From NCBI GenBank assembly GCA_035626475.1, contig DASPNP010000054.1, positions 1 to 63,803 on the forward strand: a DNA stretch of 63,803 nt. The letters are read 5' to 3'. Both the position numbers and the translations under genes were made by a program. Shown here one piece after another: positions 43,819 through 52,572 of this stretch; the first letter of the stretch is position 1, and every line of letters starts with the position of its first letter. The notes beneath the pieces are model-generated. The model had not been told where the DNA came from. It did no database searches and was given only the letters and a program-made list of their open reading frames with translations. The stretch comes from DASPKT01 sp035626475. GTDB lineage: Bacteria; Pseudomonadota; Alphaproteobacteria; Azospirillales; Azospirillaceae.

Positions 43819-45569
43819 TGCTCGCCATCCTGAAATCCGCCATCGCGCATGAGGACGACGTCGTCGCGGTGCGCCAGCGCTCCAAGCGCATCGCCGCGGA
43901 GATGGGCTTCGACCCGCAGGACCAGACGCGCATCGCCACCGCCGTCTCGGAGATCGTGCGCAACGCCTTCCGCTACGCCGGCGGCGGGACGGCGGAGTTC
44001 CTGGCCGACCTCGACACGCCGCAACGCCTGGTGATCCGCATCTCCGACAAGGGGCCGGGCATCCCCAACCTCGACGACATCCTCGAGGGCCGCTACCAGT
44101 CCGAGACCGGCATGGGCATGGGTCTGGTCGGCGCCCGCCGGCTGATGGACGGGTTCGAGCTGGAGACGGCGCCCGGCAAGGGCACGACGATCACGCTGGC
44201 GAAGGCGCTGCTGCGGCGCGGCCAGCCGCTGGCCCCGGCCGACATCCGCCGCGTCGGCAAGGCGCTGGCGGACGACCGGCCGGGCGATACCGGCACCGAG
44301 GTCGCGCACCAGAACCGCGAGCTGCTGGCAGCATTGGCCGAGCTGAACAGCCGGCAGGAGGAGCTGGTCCGCCTGAACGGCGAGCTGGAGGACACCAACC
44401 GCGGTGTCGTCGCGCTCTATGCCGAGCTGGACGAGAAGGCCGACCAGCTGCGCCGCGCCAACGACCTCAAGACCAAGTTCCTGGCCAATATGAGCCACGA
44501 GTTCCGCACGCCGCTGAACTCGATCATGGCGCTGTCGCGGCTGCTCCTGGACCGGGTGGACGGCGAGCTGACGCCGGAGCAGGAGAAGCAGGTCACCCTC
44601 ATCCGCCGCTCGGCCGAGAACCTGACCGAGCTGGTGAACGACCTGCTGGACATCGCCAAGGTGGAGGCCGGCAAGGTCGATCTGCGCCCGACCGAGTTCA
44701 CCGCCGCCGAGCTGTTCGGCGGCCTGCGCGGCGCGCTGAAGCCGCTGCAGTCCGGCGACGCGGTGGATCTCATATTCGAGGATCCGACCGGCGTGCCGCC
44801 GCTCTTCACCGATGAGGGCAAGCTGTCGCAGGTGCTGCGCAACTTCGTCTCCAACGCGCTGAAATTCACCGAGCAGGGCGAGATCCGGGTCGCCGCCCGC
44901 TTTGACGCCGCCGGCGGCCGGGTGACCTTCTCGGTCCGCGACACCGGCATCGGCATCGCCGCCGAGCATCATGAGCGCATCTTCCAGGAGTTCGCCCAGG
45001 TCGAGAACCGGCTGCAGGCCAAGGTCAAGGGCACCGGCCTGGGATTGCCGCTGTCGCGCCGCCTGGCGGAGCTGATGGGCGGCCGGGTCTGGGTGGAGAG
45101 CGAGCCCGGCCGCGGCTCCACCTTCCACCTGGAGGTGCCCGCCCGCCTGGAGGGCGCCCGCGATGGCGCGCAGGACACGGCGTCCGATCGCCGCGGCGGC
45201 GCGCCGCGGCTGCTGGTGATCGACGACGAGGAGGCGGACCGCTACGTCGTGCGGCAGACCGCGCAGGCCGCCGGCGCCGAGGTGTCCGAGGCGCGCGGCG
45301 GGGTCGAGGGGATCGAGTTGGCCCGGACCCTGCTGCCGGACATGATCTTCCTGGACATCCGCATGCCCGGGCTGACCGGCTTCGACGTGATCGCCGAGCT
45401 GGGGCGCGATCCACTAACCACTAATATCCCTGTGATCATATGTACCTCCTCGGTATTGGACCCTAAGGACATGGCACGCCTCGCCCGCGCCGCCGCTATC
45501 ATCCCCAAGGGCGAGTTGACCCGTGACGCCGTGTCCGCCCTTGTCCGCACGATTCTCGACAGTCCCTGA
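43818..45569 (+). CDS. RsbT-like/HisKA hybrid histidine kinase with receiver
   Basis: 583 residues, soluble. Domain order: RsbT-like GHKL module (1-135: AVSEIVRNAFRYAGGG, DKGPGIPNLDDI), a coiled-coil linker (170-215), HisKA with MSHEFRTPLNSIMALSR, a second HATPase (DTGIGIAAEHHERIFQEFA; GTGLGLPLSRRL) and a C-terminal receiver (VIDDEEADR, FLDIRMPGLTG, IPKGEL). It joins stressosome and two-component signalling in one protein. The N-terminal module may be recruited to the RsbR/S shell like RsbT. The ATG overlaps the previous stop (TGATG). Confidence 0.9.
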   Translation: MLAILKSAIAHEDDVVAVRQRSKRIAAEMGFDPQDQTRIATAVSEIVRNAFRYAGGGTAEFLADLDTPQRLVIRISDKGPGIPNLDDILEGRYQSETGMGMGLVGARRLMDGFELETAPGKGTTITLAKALLRRGQPLAPADIRRVGKALADDRPGDTGTEVAHQNRELLAALAELNSRQEELVRLNGELEDTNRGVVALYAELDEKADQLRRANDLKTKFLANMSHEFRTPLNSIMALSRLLLDRVDGELTPEQEKQVTLIRRSAENLTELVNDLLDIAKVEAGKVDLRPTEFTAAELFGGLRGALKPLQSGDAVDLIFEDPTGVPPLFTDEGKLSQVLRNFVSNALKFTEQGEIRVAARFDAAGGRVTFSVRDTGIGIAAEHHERIFQEFAQVENRLQAKVKGTGLGLPLSRRLAELMGGRVWVESEPGRGSTFHLEVPARLEGARDGAQDTASDRRGGAPRLLVIDDEEADRYVVRQTAQAAGAEVSEARGGVEGIELARTLLPDMIFLDIRMPGLTGFDVIAELGRDPLTTNIPVIICTSSVLDPKDMARLARAAAIIPKGELTRDAVSALVRTILDSP

Positions 45570-45574
45570 GCACG

Positions 45575-47326
45575 ATGCCCGACAATACCCGTACCATCCT
45601 CAACGTCGACGATACCGAGGCCATCCGCTACGCCAAGACCCGGACGCTGGAGCGTGCCGGATTTCGCGTGCTGGAAGCCGGGACGGGCGCCGACGCCCTG
45701 CGGCTGGTGGCGCAGGAGCGGCCGGACCTGGTGCTGCTGGACGTGAAGCTGCCCGACCTCAGCGGGCATGAGGTCTGCAGCCGCATCAAGGCCGAGCATC
45801 CGGACGTGCTGGTCATGCAGGTCTCGGCCGCGCATGTGGAGGGCCGCGACAGGGTGAAGGGGCTGGACAGCGGCGCCGACAGCTACCTGCCGCAACCGGC
45901 CGAACCGGACGAGCTGCTGGCCGCCGTGCGGGCGCTGCTGCGCATCCGCCGCGCTGAGGACCGGCTGCGCGAGAGTGAGGCCCGGCTGTCCGCCATCTTC
46001 GGCCAGACCACGGCCGGCATCGCGCTCTGCGGGCTGGACGGGCGGTTCACCCTGGTCAACGACCGCTACTGCGCCCTGGTGGGCCGGTCGCGGGAGGAGC
46101 TGATGGGCCTGACCGTCTGGGACATCACCCACCCCGCCGACGTCGAGCGCAACAACGTCCTGTTCGCCGGCACCCTGCAGGAGGGCGGTACCGGGAGCTT
46201 CGAGATCGAGAAGCGCTACGTCCGCCCCGACGGCGAGGACGTCTGGGTCCACAACACCGTGAACCTCATCCGGGAGAACGGCAGCCCCAAGGCCGTCCTG
46301 GCGGTGACGCTGGACATCCGCGACCGCCGCGCCTCGGAGGAGCGGCAGCGGCTGCTGGCGCGCGAGCTGGACCACCGGGCCAAGAACATGCTGGCGGTGG
46401 TACAGGCCATGCTGCGCCTGACCCGCGCCGACAGCACGGCCGAGTTCATCCAGGCGGTGGAGGGCCGCGTCGCCGCGCTGGCCCGCGCCCACACGCTGCT
46501 CTCGGCCAGCCGCTGGGAAGGCGCCAACCTGCTGTCGCTGCTGCGCGAGGAGCTGGCGCCGTTCCTGCCGGCCGGCGGCGGCGGCGGCAGGGTGAAGCTG
46601 CGCGGGCCGGACGTGTCGCTGGCCCCCGACGCCGCCCAGGCCTTCAGCATGGTCCTGCACGAGCTGACCACCAACGCCGCCAAGTATGGCTGCCTCTCCG
46701 TGGCGGAGGGGCGGCTGGACGTCAGCTGGTCGCTGGGCGAGGACGGCCGGCTGCGGCTGACCTGGGCGGAAGCCGGCGGACCGCCGGTGAAGCCGCCGAC
46801 CCGCACGGGCTTCGGCTCCACCGTGATCGAGCACAGCGTCACCGGCCAGCTCGACGGCACGCTGCAGCAAGACTGGCTGGCGACCGGGCTGATCACCACG
46901 ATGAGCGTGCCCCGCCGCCTGGTGCAGCAGCGCCCCGAACCCGCGCCGCGCGCCGCCTCCGGCCCGGTGTCGCTGCGCGGCAAGCGGGTGCTGGTCGTCG
47001 AGGGGCAGGCGCTGCTGGCGCTGGAGATGGTGGATGCGCTGGAGGCGCTGGAGTGCGACGTGGTCGGGCCGGCGGGCTCGCTGGAGCAGGCGCTGACCGT
47101 CGGCTCCTCGGACCGTATCGACGCGGCCGTGCTGGACCTCGACCTGAGGGGGCAGGGCGTGCAGCCGCTGGCCCACCTGCTGGGGGCGAGGGGCGTGCCC
47201 TTCCTGGTCAGCGGCGAGCGTGCCGGCGGACTGGACCTGCCGGGCGGGCCCCATCCGGTGCTACGCCGGCCCTTCGACCGGAGACAGCTGGAAGCGGCCC
47301 TCAGGAGCATCCTGCGGCCGGCCTGA
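45575..47326 (+). CDS. REC-PAS-HWE kinase-REC hybrid sensor
   Basis: 583 residues. Receiver 1 (1-125) has Asp56 in LVLLDVKLPD, but the usual conserved Lys is Gln in SYLPQPAEP. A PAS domain (135-250), an HWE kinase core (ELDHRAKNMLAVVQAMLRLT; HELTTNAAKYGCLS; WAEAGGP) and a second receiver (LVVEGQALLALEM, AVLDLDLRG, LRRPFD with Arg for Lys) follow. Both receivers thus lack the canonical Lys. The upstream hybrid kinase could phosphorylate receiver 1. No DNA-binding output is present, so the final target lies elsewhere. Confidence 0.88.
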   Translation: MPDNTRTILNVDDTEAIRYAKTRTLERAGFRVLEAGTGADALRLVAQERPDLVLLDVKLPDLSGHEVCSRIKAEHPDVLVMQVSAAHVEGRDRVKGLDSGADSYLPQPAEPDELLAAVRALLRIRRAEDRLRESEARLSAIFGQTTAGIALCGLDGRFTLVNDRYCALVGRSREELMGLTVWDITHPADVERNNVLFAGTLQEGGTGSFEIEKRYVRPDGEDVWVHNTVNLIRENGSPKAVLAVTLDIRDRRASEERQRLLARELDHRAKNMLAVVQAMLRLTRADSTAEFIQAVEGRVAALARAHTLLSASRWEGANLLSLLREELAPFLPAGGGGGRVKLRGPDVSLAPDAAQAFSMVLHELTTNAAKYGCLSVAEGRLDVSWSLGEDGRLRLTWAEAGGPPVKPPTRTGFGSTVIEHSVTGQLDGTLQQDWLATGLITTMSVPRRLVQQRPEPAPRAASGPVSLRGKRVLVVEGQALLALEMVDALEALECDVVGPAGSLEQALTVGSSDRIDAAVLDLDLRGQGVQPLAHLLGARGVPFLVSGERAGGLDLPGGPHPVLRRPFDRRQLEAALRSILRPA

Positions 47327-47382
47327 CCCGCGGCCGCCGTCCACCACAGGGCTACCCCCACGGACGGCTCAACCACCGGAAG

Positions 47383-47499
47383 ATGATTTTCGCCGGGCTG
47401 CTTATGATGCTTAATGGCTGCGTGGCGCCGCCGGTCCCCCTCGCCTGTCCCGCCGGTCGCCCCGCGCACCAGAAGAAGACTGCCGCAGGAGTGGAGTGA
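47383..47499 (+). CDS. Possible small lipoprotein, 38 aa
   Basis: The peptide starts MIFAGLLMMLNGCVAPPVPL: a short hydrophobic stretch followed by a lipobox (LNGC) whose Cys would be lipidated. ACCGGAAG lies directly before the ATG, which is closer than ideal. The rest is short and ends in basic residues. It resembles entericidin-sized lipoproteins but no family is recognised. Confidence 0.35.
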   Translation: MIFAGLLMMLNGCVAPPVPLACPAGRPAHQKKTAAGVE

Positions 47500-47504
47500 T
47501 CGCC

Positions 47505-47993
47505 ATGGCACCCAGGACCAAGACCCCGGCCACCGCCGACGCCTCCCCGGCCGCCGATACGCCGAAGACCGCCGGGACGGCGGGCCGCACGCGCAAGGCC
47601 GCCGCCCAGCCCGCCACGGCCGACACCGCCGCGGTCAAGGCCGCGCCGAAGAAGGCCGCCGCTTCCAAGTCCGGCGCGCCCAAGTCCAGCACGTCCGGGG
47701 CCGCCACCGCGGACAAGGAAACGTCCAAGCCGGCGAAGACCGCCGCGGCCAAGCCGGCCAAGGCCGCCAAGACGGCCGACAAGCCGGCGGCCGAGAAGCC
47801 CGCCGCCAAGTCCCGGGCCAAGGGGCCGAAGTCGCCGGCCGACCTCGTCGCCAAGGTTCCGGCCGACCTCGTCACGGAGATCGAGCGCGAGGCCTATCAT
47901 CTCTGGATGAACGAGGGCTGCCCCCACGGCCGCGACCGCGATCACTGGATCGCCGCCGAGGAGATCGTGCGCGGCCGCCACAAGGTGGCGTGA
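47505..47993 (+). CDS. DUF2934 protein with histone-H1-like Lys/Ala-rich tail
   Basis: 162 residues. Residues 1-110 are almost only Ala, Lys, Pro, Thr and Ser with repeated KPAKTA-type units, like histone H1 or AlgP tails, and are likely to bind DNA or polyanions. The C-terminal 45 residues are a DUF2934 domain (IEREAYHLWMNEGCPHGRDR, then HWIAAEEIV). DUF2934 is common in soil alphaproteobacteria with no known function. GGAG eight bases before the ATG sets the start. Confidence 0.8.
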   Translation: MAPRTKTPATADASPAADTPKTAGTAGRTRKAAAQPATADTAAVKAAPKKAAASKSGAPKSSTSGAATADKETSKPAKTAAAKPAKAAKTADKPAAEKPAAKSRAKGPKSPADLVAKVPADLVTEIEREAYHLWMNEGCPHGRDRDHWIAAEEIVRGRHKVA

Positions 47994-48010
47994 GTCCGTT
48001 CGTCCTGAGA

Positions 48011-48035
48011 TCCCTCTCCCCCTGAGGGAGAGGGA
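48011..48035. terminator. Hairpin after the DUF2934 gene
   Basis: TCCCTCTCCC (48011-48020), loop CCTGA, GGGAGAGGGA (48026-48035): a perfect 10-bp stem. It is typical of a repeat family with CCCTCTCCC ends and may also stop transcription. Confidence 0.5.
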
Positions 48036-48206
48036 TGGGACCCACGTGCGGCGTGGGAGGGCGAGGGGTCGGCGGGCGAAAGCCCGACGTTCCCACCCGC
48101 TGTCCCAGGATCAGACGTCGAGAGCGCCCGCCTGCGGCGGTCGACCCCTCATCCTTCCCAAGCAGGCCCGGGGCCCCCATCCTTCTCCCTCGAGGGGAGA
48201 AGGATG
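48011..48206. repeat. Mosaic palindromic intergenic element
   Basis: It is bounded by the hairpins at 48011-48035 and 48178-48206 (CATCCTTCTCCC, loop TCGA, GGGGAGAAGGATG). Inside, GAGGGGTCG (from about 48061) is inverted with CGACCCCTC (48142-48150), and GTCGGGC-type arms surround GAAAGCCCGAC. No gene is seen in it. Confidence 0.55.
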
Positions 48207-48219
48207 AGTCTGGCCCGCC

Positions 48220-48405
48220 TCAGCCGCCGCCGATCCCCTCATTGACCACGCCGGTGCCGGCGCAGGTCTCGCACGCCTGGCCGCCGATCCGGCCCTTGCC
48301 CGAGCAGTCGGGGCAGAGATTCTCCCCCGTGCCCGGCGTCCCGGCCGGCGCCTGGTCGCCCGGCTTCTCCTGCGGCTGCGCGCCGCCGCCTTCCCGTTCC
48401 GACAT
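48220..48405 (-). CDS. Small DnaJ-type zinc-finger protein, 61 aa
   Basis: GGAGGGTGCG precedes the chosen ATG, ruling out the longer form. After a flexible Gly/Pro/Gln-rich half, the C-terminus carries two CxxCxGxG units (CPDCSGKGRIGG and CETCAGTGVV), a single zinc-binding repeat pair as in the DnaJ cysteine-rich region. There is no J domain. It may be a stand-alone zinc-binding redox or chaperone accessory. It is monocistronic between a repeat element and the flgK promoter. Confidence 0.75.
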   Translation of the reverse strand: MSEREGGGAQPQEKPGDQAPAGTPGTGENLCPDCSGKGRIGGQACETCAGTGVVNEGIGGG

Positions 48406-48583
48406 CGCACCCTCCACCTGTCGCTTCTCCACCCCAACAGGCGCGGGCGGCCCGGCGTTGCGACGGGTCATCTCTGCCTAGCGGGCCCGGATGGGGTGAA
48501 GAATCTGCCGCCGGGCGCTACGCCCGCAGGGTGATCCCCTGAAGAGGCACGGTAAAACAATGACTTAGCGCTGTGTCGGCTTC

Positions 48584-48599
48584 TGGCCCGCCTCTTGCT
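48584..48599 (+). promoter_or_regulatory. Sigma-54 promoter of flgKL
   Basis: TGGCCCG-N4-TTGCT: the -24 GG (48585-48586) and -12 GC (48597-48598) are separated by exactly 10 bases. Only one base differs from TGGCACG. Transcription would start near 48610, about 50 bases before flgK. Confidence 0.75.
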
Positions 48600-48660
48600 T
48601 CTAGCTGGACGCGGATCGCCATGGGGGCAGGTCCGCCTAGCAGGACACGGCGTTCACATC

Positions 48661-50061
48661 ATGAGCTTGATCGGAGCCCTGAACAGCGCCACGGCCGGAT
48701 TGAAGCTGATCCAGTCGAACATCGAGGTCGTGTCCGGCAACGTCTCGCGGTCGGACGATCCGAACCGCACCCGTCATTCCCTGGAACGCACGACGGACGG
48801 CAGCGGCACCGTCACAATCGCCCAGTTCACGCGGCGCATGGACGTGCAGCTGCGCAGCCAGCTGGAAGGGTCGCTGTCGGAGGAGACCGGGTCCAAGACG
48901 CTGGCCGACTTCATGCGCCGCGTCGGCGATCTGCTGGGCACCACCGCCGGCAAGCCCGGCCTGTCCGAGACGGTCGCCCAGTTCAACGAGGCCTGGCGCG
49001 ACCTGGAGGCGACCCCGGAAAGCTCCGTCGCCCAGGGCCAGGTGGTGCTGCGCGGCGACGCGCTGGCCCGCGAGATGCGCCGCGTCTCCGCCGGCATCGA
49101 GGACATCTCGGCCGCCATCGGGCGCGAGATGGACCAGACGGTCGACCAGCTGAACGACTATCTGAAGCAGGTCGACGCCTTCAACGACAACATCGCCGCC
49201 ATCCGCGGCGCCCGCCAGCCGACGGCCGAGCTCGAGGACCAGCGGGACGCGCTGGTGCGCAAGATCGCCGAGATCACCTCGGTCCGGGTCGTCGAGCGCG
49301 AGGCGGGCAAGATCGCCCTGTTCACGCCGTCCGGCCTGTCGCTGGTGGACGCGTCGCCGAACAAGCTGCTGCTGCAGAACGGCAACATCGTCTCGGCCAA
49401 CAGCGGCGAAAGCGTCGTCGGCCACATCCGCACCGGCAAGCTGGGCGCCCTGCTGGAGATCGGCGCCGACGGGTCCAAGGAGTCGCCGCCGCGCGCGGCG
49501 AACCTGACGCCGACCGCCGAGATCGTCCGCAAGCTGCGCTCGCAGATGGAGCAGCTGACCCAGGCCTTCATCGGCCCCACCCGCCCCGGCGAGCCCACCA
49601 GCTTCGCCGACGCCTACGACCAGGCGATGCCGGTCGAGCAGGGCGAGCTGCGCAACAGCTTCTTCGTCGGCGACGGCGCCAAGGACATCACCATCAACCC
49701 GGCGCTGCTGACCGGCGAGGTGAGGCTGAAGCAGTCGGCCATCGCGGCCACTGCCAAGTCGCTGATCGAGAACGGCCGCACCCTGGCCGCCGACGGCGTG
49801 GTGGTCACCGACGTCAGCTACGCCGGCATGGTCTCCAACATCATGTCCAGCTGGACCTCCGGCGAGGCGGACATCAAGGCCCGCGCCAAGGCGGCGGGCG
49901 AGTTCAAGGACCAGATGGAAAGCCGGTTCCACTCGGCCGTCGGCGTGAACCTCGACGAGGAGATCGCCGATCTTCAGGTGCTGCAGCGCAACTACTCGGC
50001 GACCGCCCGCGTGATGCAGACCGTGAGCGCCATGTTCGACGCGCTGGAGCGCATCCTCTGA
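48661..50061 (+). CDS. flgK: Flagellar hook-associated protein 1
   Basis: 466 residues. The N-terminus (MSLIGALNSATAGLKLIQSN, then IEVVSGNVSR) and C-terminus (LQVLQRNYSATARVMQTVSA to FDALERIL) are the axial D0 coiled-coil regions of FlgK. FlgK forms the first junction zone between hook and filament. It is exported by the flagellar type III apparatus, so no signal peptide is expected. Unlike FlgL and FlgE here, its length is ordinary. Its stop overlaps the flgL start (TGATG). Confidence 0.93.
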   Translation: MSLIGALNSATAGLKLIQSNIEVVSGNVSRSDDPNRTRHSLERTTDGSGTVTIAQFTRRMDVQLRSQLEGSLSEETGSKTLADFMRRVGDLLGTTAGKPGLSETVAQFNEAWRDLEATPESSVAQGQVVLRGDALAREMRRVSAGIEDISAAIGREMDQTVDQLNDYLKQVDAFNDNIAAIRGARQPTAELEDQRDALVRKIAEITSVRVVEREAGKIALFTPSGLSLVDASPNKLLLQNGNIVSANSGESVVGHIRTGKLGALLEIGADGSKESPPRAANLTPTAEIVRKLRSQMEQLTQAFIGPTRPGEPTSFADAYDQAMPVEQGELRNSFFVGDGAKDITINPALLTGEVRLKQSAIAATAKSLIENGRTLAADGVVVTDVSYAGMVSNIMSSWTSGEADIKARAKAAGEFKDQMESRFHSAVGVNLDEEIADLQVLQRNYSATARVMQTVSAMFDALERIL

Positions 50062-52217
50062 TGACGATCGGCAAGGTCAGCAGCTACGCTGCGTATATCA
50101 ACCAGGTCCGCACCTTCACCGGGACGCAGGGCCAGATCAACGATCTGTCCGCGCAGCTTTCCTCGGGCAAGAAGTCGGCCGACCTGTCCTTCTTCGGCCC
50201 GGACAGCCAGCGCCTGCTCGACCTCAAGGCCGAGTACGCCCGGCGCGCCGGCTTCCAGTCGGCCATCGACAACGTCCAGCCCCGCATCAAGGCCTACGAC
50301 AAGGTCCTGACCCGGCTGAACGACATCATGACCGACCTGTCCAGCACGACCCGCCTGCCGCCGAAGCCGGGCGAGCCGACGCTGAGCTCGGTCGTCAACA
50401 GCTCGTCCGGCGACCTGAAGATCTCGGTCGACTCCATCGGCTCGCGTTTCGTCACCAACGCCACCTACACCATCACCTCGGTGCCCTCGAAGACCGGCCC
50501 GGCCGGCAGCTTCGACATCACCATCAACGACGGGTTGGGCGGCAAGGCGACCAACACCATCAACCTCAAGCAGATCCCGCCGCAGATCGACGCCGACCGC
50601 TTCGTCATGACCGGGGGCCCCGGCGACGGCGCCGTGCTGCGCATCGGCTTCGACCAGCTGAAGGGCGCCGGCACCAGCCAGTTCACCGTCGACTTCCCCG
50701 ACGTCGTCGCCATCCGCGAGCGCGTCATCGGCGTCATGAACGAGGTGCAGAGCCTGCTGAACGAGCGCGTCGGCGACCGCTACCTGTTCAGCGGCTCGCG
50801 GTACGACGTGAAGCCGGTCTCCGACCTGGTGTCCTCGAAGCAGGTCTCCAAGCTGACGCTGACCGGCTCGGTCGGCAAGATCGGCGATACCTACGAGATC
50901 AGCGTCAACGGCCAGCGCTTCACATACCAGACGACCGGCGCCGAGACCCAGCTGAGCGACATCTGGAACGGCACCGGCGCGCCGCCCTCCCGCGGGCTGC
51001 TGGTGCAGATGAACGAGATGATCGCCCAGGACACGGCCGCCGGCGTGCCGCCGCGCCTGCCCCTCATCCCCTCGGTGCAGGGCGACGTGGTGACGCTGAT
51101 CGGCACGCAGGTCGGCGGTAAGTTCGACGTGTCCAGCCGCATCTACCAGGTCGGCGCCACCCAGAACTTCGTCAACGGCGCCGCCACCCCGGCGGACCCG
51201 GACTACACCACCTACCCGAACAAGACGGCGCTGGACGGCGTCTACTCCAAGTTCACGGCGCAGCTGTCCTCCCCGACCCTGCCGCAGGTGGATGAGGTGA
51301 ATCTGGTCGGCCAGGACGTCGACGTGGGCGACGTCTTCACCATCACCGTGGGCAACCGCCGCACCATCCAGGTCACCCAGGACGAGGATCCCGCGACGCC
51401 CGAGGTGGTGTACGACAAGGTCGACGGCCCGACCGTCTACTCCTACGTCATGCATGACGGCGACATCGCCGCGGCGCGGGCGCATCCGGACGGGCCGATG
51501 GCCTATGTCGCCGGCAGGCTGGCGGGCCTGGTGAACGCCGACCCGCTGCGCGCCGCCGACGCCGCCGTGGTGCTGCCGGGCGGCCCGCCGCCCTTCACCA
51601 CCGCGCAGGTGCAGCTGACCGGCGGCGTCGGCGAGCGCTTCGGCACCACGGCCGAAGTGCGCAACGCCAACGACAACAACCGGCTGATCGCCAACACCCT
51701 GCCGCCCCTGTCGGAACCGGTGGTGTTCGAGGATATCGTCCGCGAACCGGACCTGCCCTACTTCGACAGCCAGTTTCTGACGCTCAACCAGTCGTCCAAG
51801 GCCTTCGACAAGGCGACTTTCCTCGCCGACGAGAGCCTGCCGGTGGAGTACGGGGTCACCACGACCGACCCGGGCATCCAGAAGCTGGTGAGCGGCCTGC
51901 GGCGCGCCCGCGCGGCGGTGGAGAACCCGGCCGCCTACGAGAAGCTGATGGGCGCGGCCCGCGAGCTGCTGGTCCAGGCCAAGACCGAGATCCGCCAGGT
52001 GCAGAGCCGCGTCGTCAACGCCGACGCCACGGTGCAAACGGCCCATGACCGCCACAAGCAGATCATGGCCGACGTCACCAGCCAGATCGGCGGCATCGAG
52101 GGTATCGACCAAGCCGAGGTCGCCGCCCGTCTCCGCCAGCTCCTGACCACCCAGGAGGCCAACTACACCGTGGCCGGGCGCATCGCCCAGCTGTCCCTCG
52201 TCAACTTCCTAGCCTGA
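50061..52217 (+). CDS. flgL: Flagellar hook-associated protein 3, greatly enlarged
   Basis: 718 residues against about 300 in most species. N-terminal axial region MTIGKVSSYAAYINQVRTFT with INDLSAQLSSGKKSADLSFF, and C-terminal helices ending EANYTVAGRIAQLSLVNFLA, identify FlgL. The characteristic FNERVGDRYLFSGS-type segment appears as LLNERVGDRYLFSGSRYD. Between about 265 and 540 lie inserted beta-rich modules: KIGDTYEISVNGQRFTY and VGDVFTITVGNRRTI. They resemble inserts in FlgE and in the large flagellin. The second junction protein thus carries an elaborate outer surface. Confidence 0.92.
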   Translation: MTIGKVSSYAAYINQVRTFTGTQGQINDLSAQLSSGKKSADLSFFGPDSQRLLDLKAEYARRAGFQSAIDNVQPRIKAYDKVLTRLNDIMTDLSSTTRLPPKPGEPTLSSVVNSSSGDLKISVDSIGSRFVTNATYTITSVPSKTGPAGSFDITINDGLGGKATNTINLKQIPPQIDADRFVMTGGPGDGAVLRIGFDQLKGAGTSQFTVDFPDVVAIRERVIGVMNEVQSLLNERVGDRYLFSGSRYDVKPVSDLVSSKQVSKLTLTGSVGKIGDTYEISVNGQRFTYQTTGAETQLSDIWNGTGAPPSRGLLVQMNEMIAQDTAAGVPPRLPLIPSVQGDVVTLIGTQVGGKFDVSSRIYQVGATQNFVNGAATPADPDYTTYPNKTALDGVYSKFTAQLSSPTLPQVDEVNLVGQDVDVGDVFTITVGNRRTIQVTQDEDPATPEVVYDKVDGPTVYSYVMHDGDIAAARAHPDGPMAYVAGRLAGLVNADPLRAADAAVVLPGGPPPFTTAQVQLTGGVGERFGTTAEVRNANDNNRLIANTLPPLSEPVVFEDIVREPDLPYFDSQFLTLNQSSKAFDKATFLADESLPVEYGVTTTDPGIQKLVSGLRRARAAVENPAAYEKLMGAARELLVQAKTEIRQVQSRVVNADATVQTAHDRHKQIMADVTSQIGGIEGIDQAEVAARLRQLLTTQEANYTVAGRIAQLSLVNFLA

Positions 52218-52261
52218 TCCCAAGCAACCAACCGATCCGAGCCTGAAAGGAGCAACGCACC

Positions 52262-52555
52262 ATGAACGCCCTGTCCCCGACCCCGACCGTCGCCGAGACC
52301 CACGCCACCGCCGTGCTGAACGAGGAGGGCATGCGCCAGCGCCTGTTCGACCAGTTCAACGCCTTCTGGCTGAACGGCATGCAGGAGGGTGTCGCCTACG
52401 ACACCATCGCCACCATGACCATGACCGCCTCGATCTACGGCGTCGTCGCCAAGCATGGCGAGGGCACGGCGATCGAGTTCCTCGAGGGCCTGGTCGCCAG
52501 CCTGCGCACCGGCGAGTTCGCCATCGCCCACAGCGGCCGGACCATGGGGGCCTGA
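52262..52555 (+). CDS. Small helical protein between flgL and flgE
   Basis: 97 residues, GAAAGGAGCAACGCACC before the ATG and 44 bases after flgL, so in the flgKL transcript. After a Pro/Thr-rich start it is predicted helical and amphipathic (MRQRLFDQFNAFWLNGMQEG, AIEFLEGLVASLRTGEF). I do not recognise a family. Size, acidity and place suggest an export chaperone or cap-related factor for the hook-filament junction proteins, comparable to FlgN (inference only). Terminators follow. Confidence 0.75.
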   Translation: MNALSPTPTVAETHATAVLNEEGMRQRLFDQFNAFWLNGMQEGVAYDTIATMTMTASIYGVVAKHGEGTAIEFLEGLVASLRTGEFAIAHSGRTMGA

Positions 52556-52572
52556 CCGCCCCGCTTTGACAC

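Noticed and set aside
48573..52217. 1214-codon fused frame ending in FlgL
   Set aside because: The first 490 codons are an out-of-frame shadow of flgK; FlgL starts at 50061, where the ATG overlaps the flgK stop.
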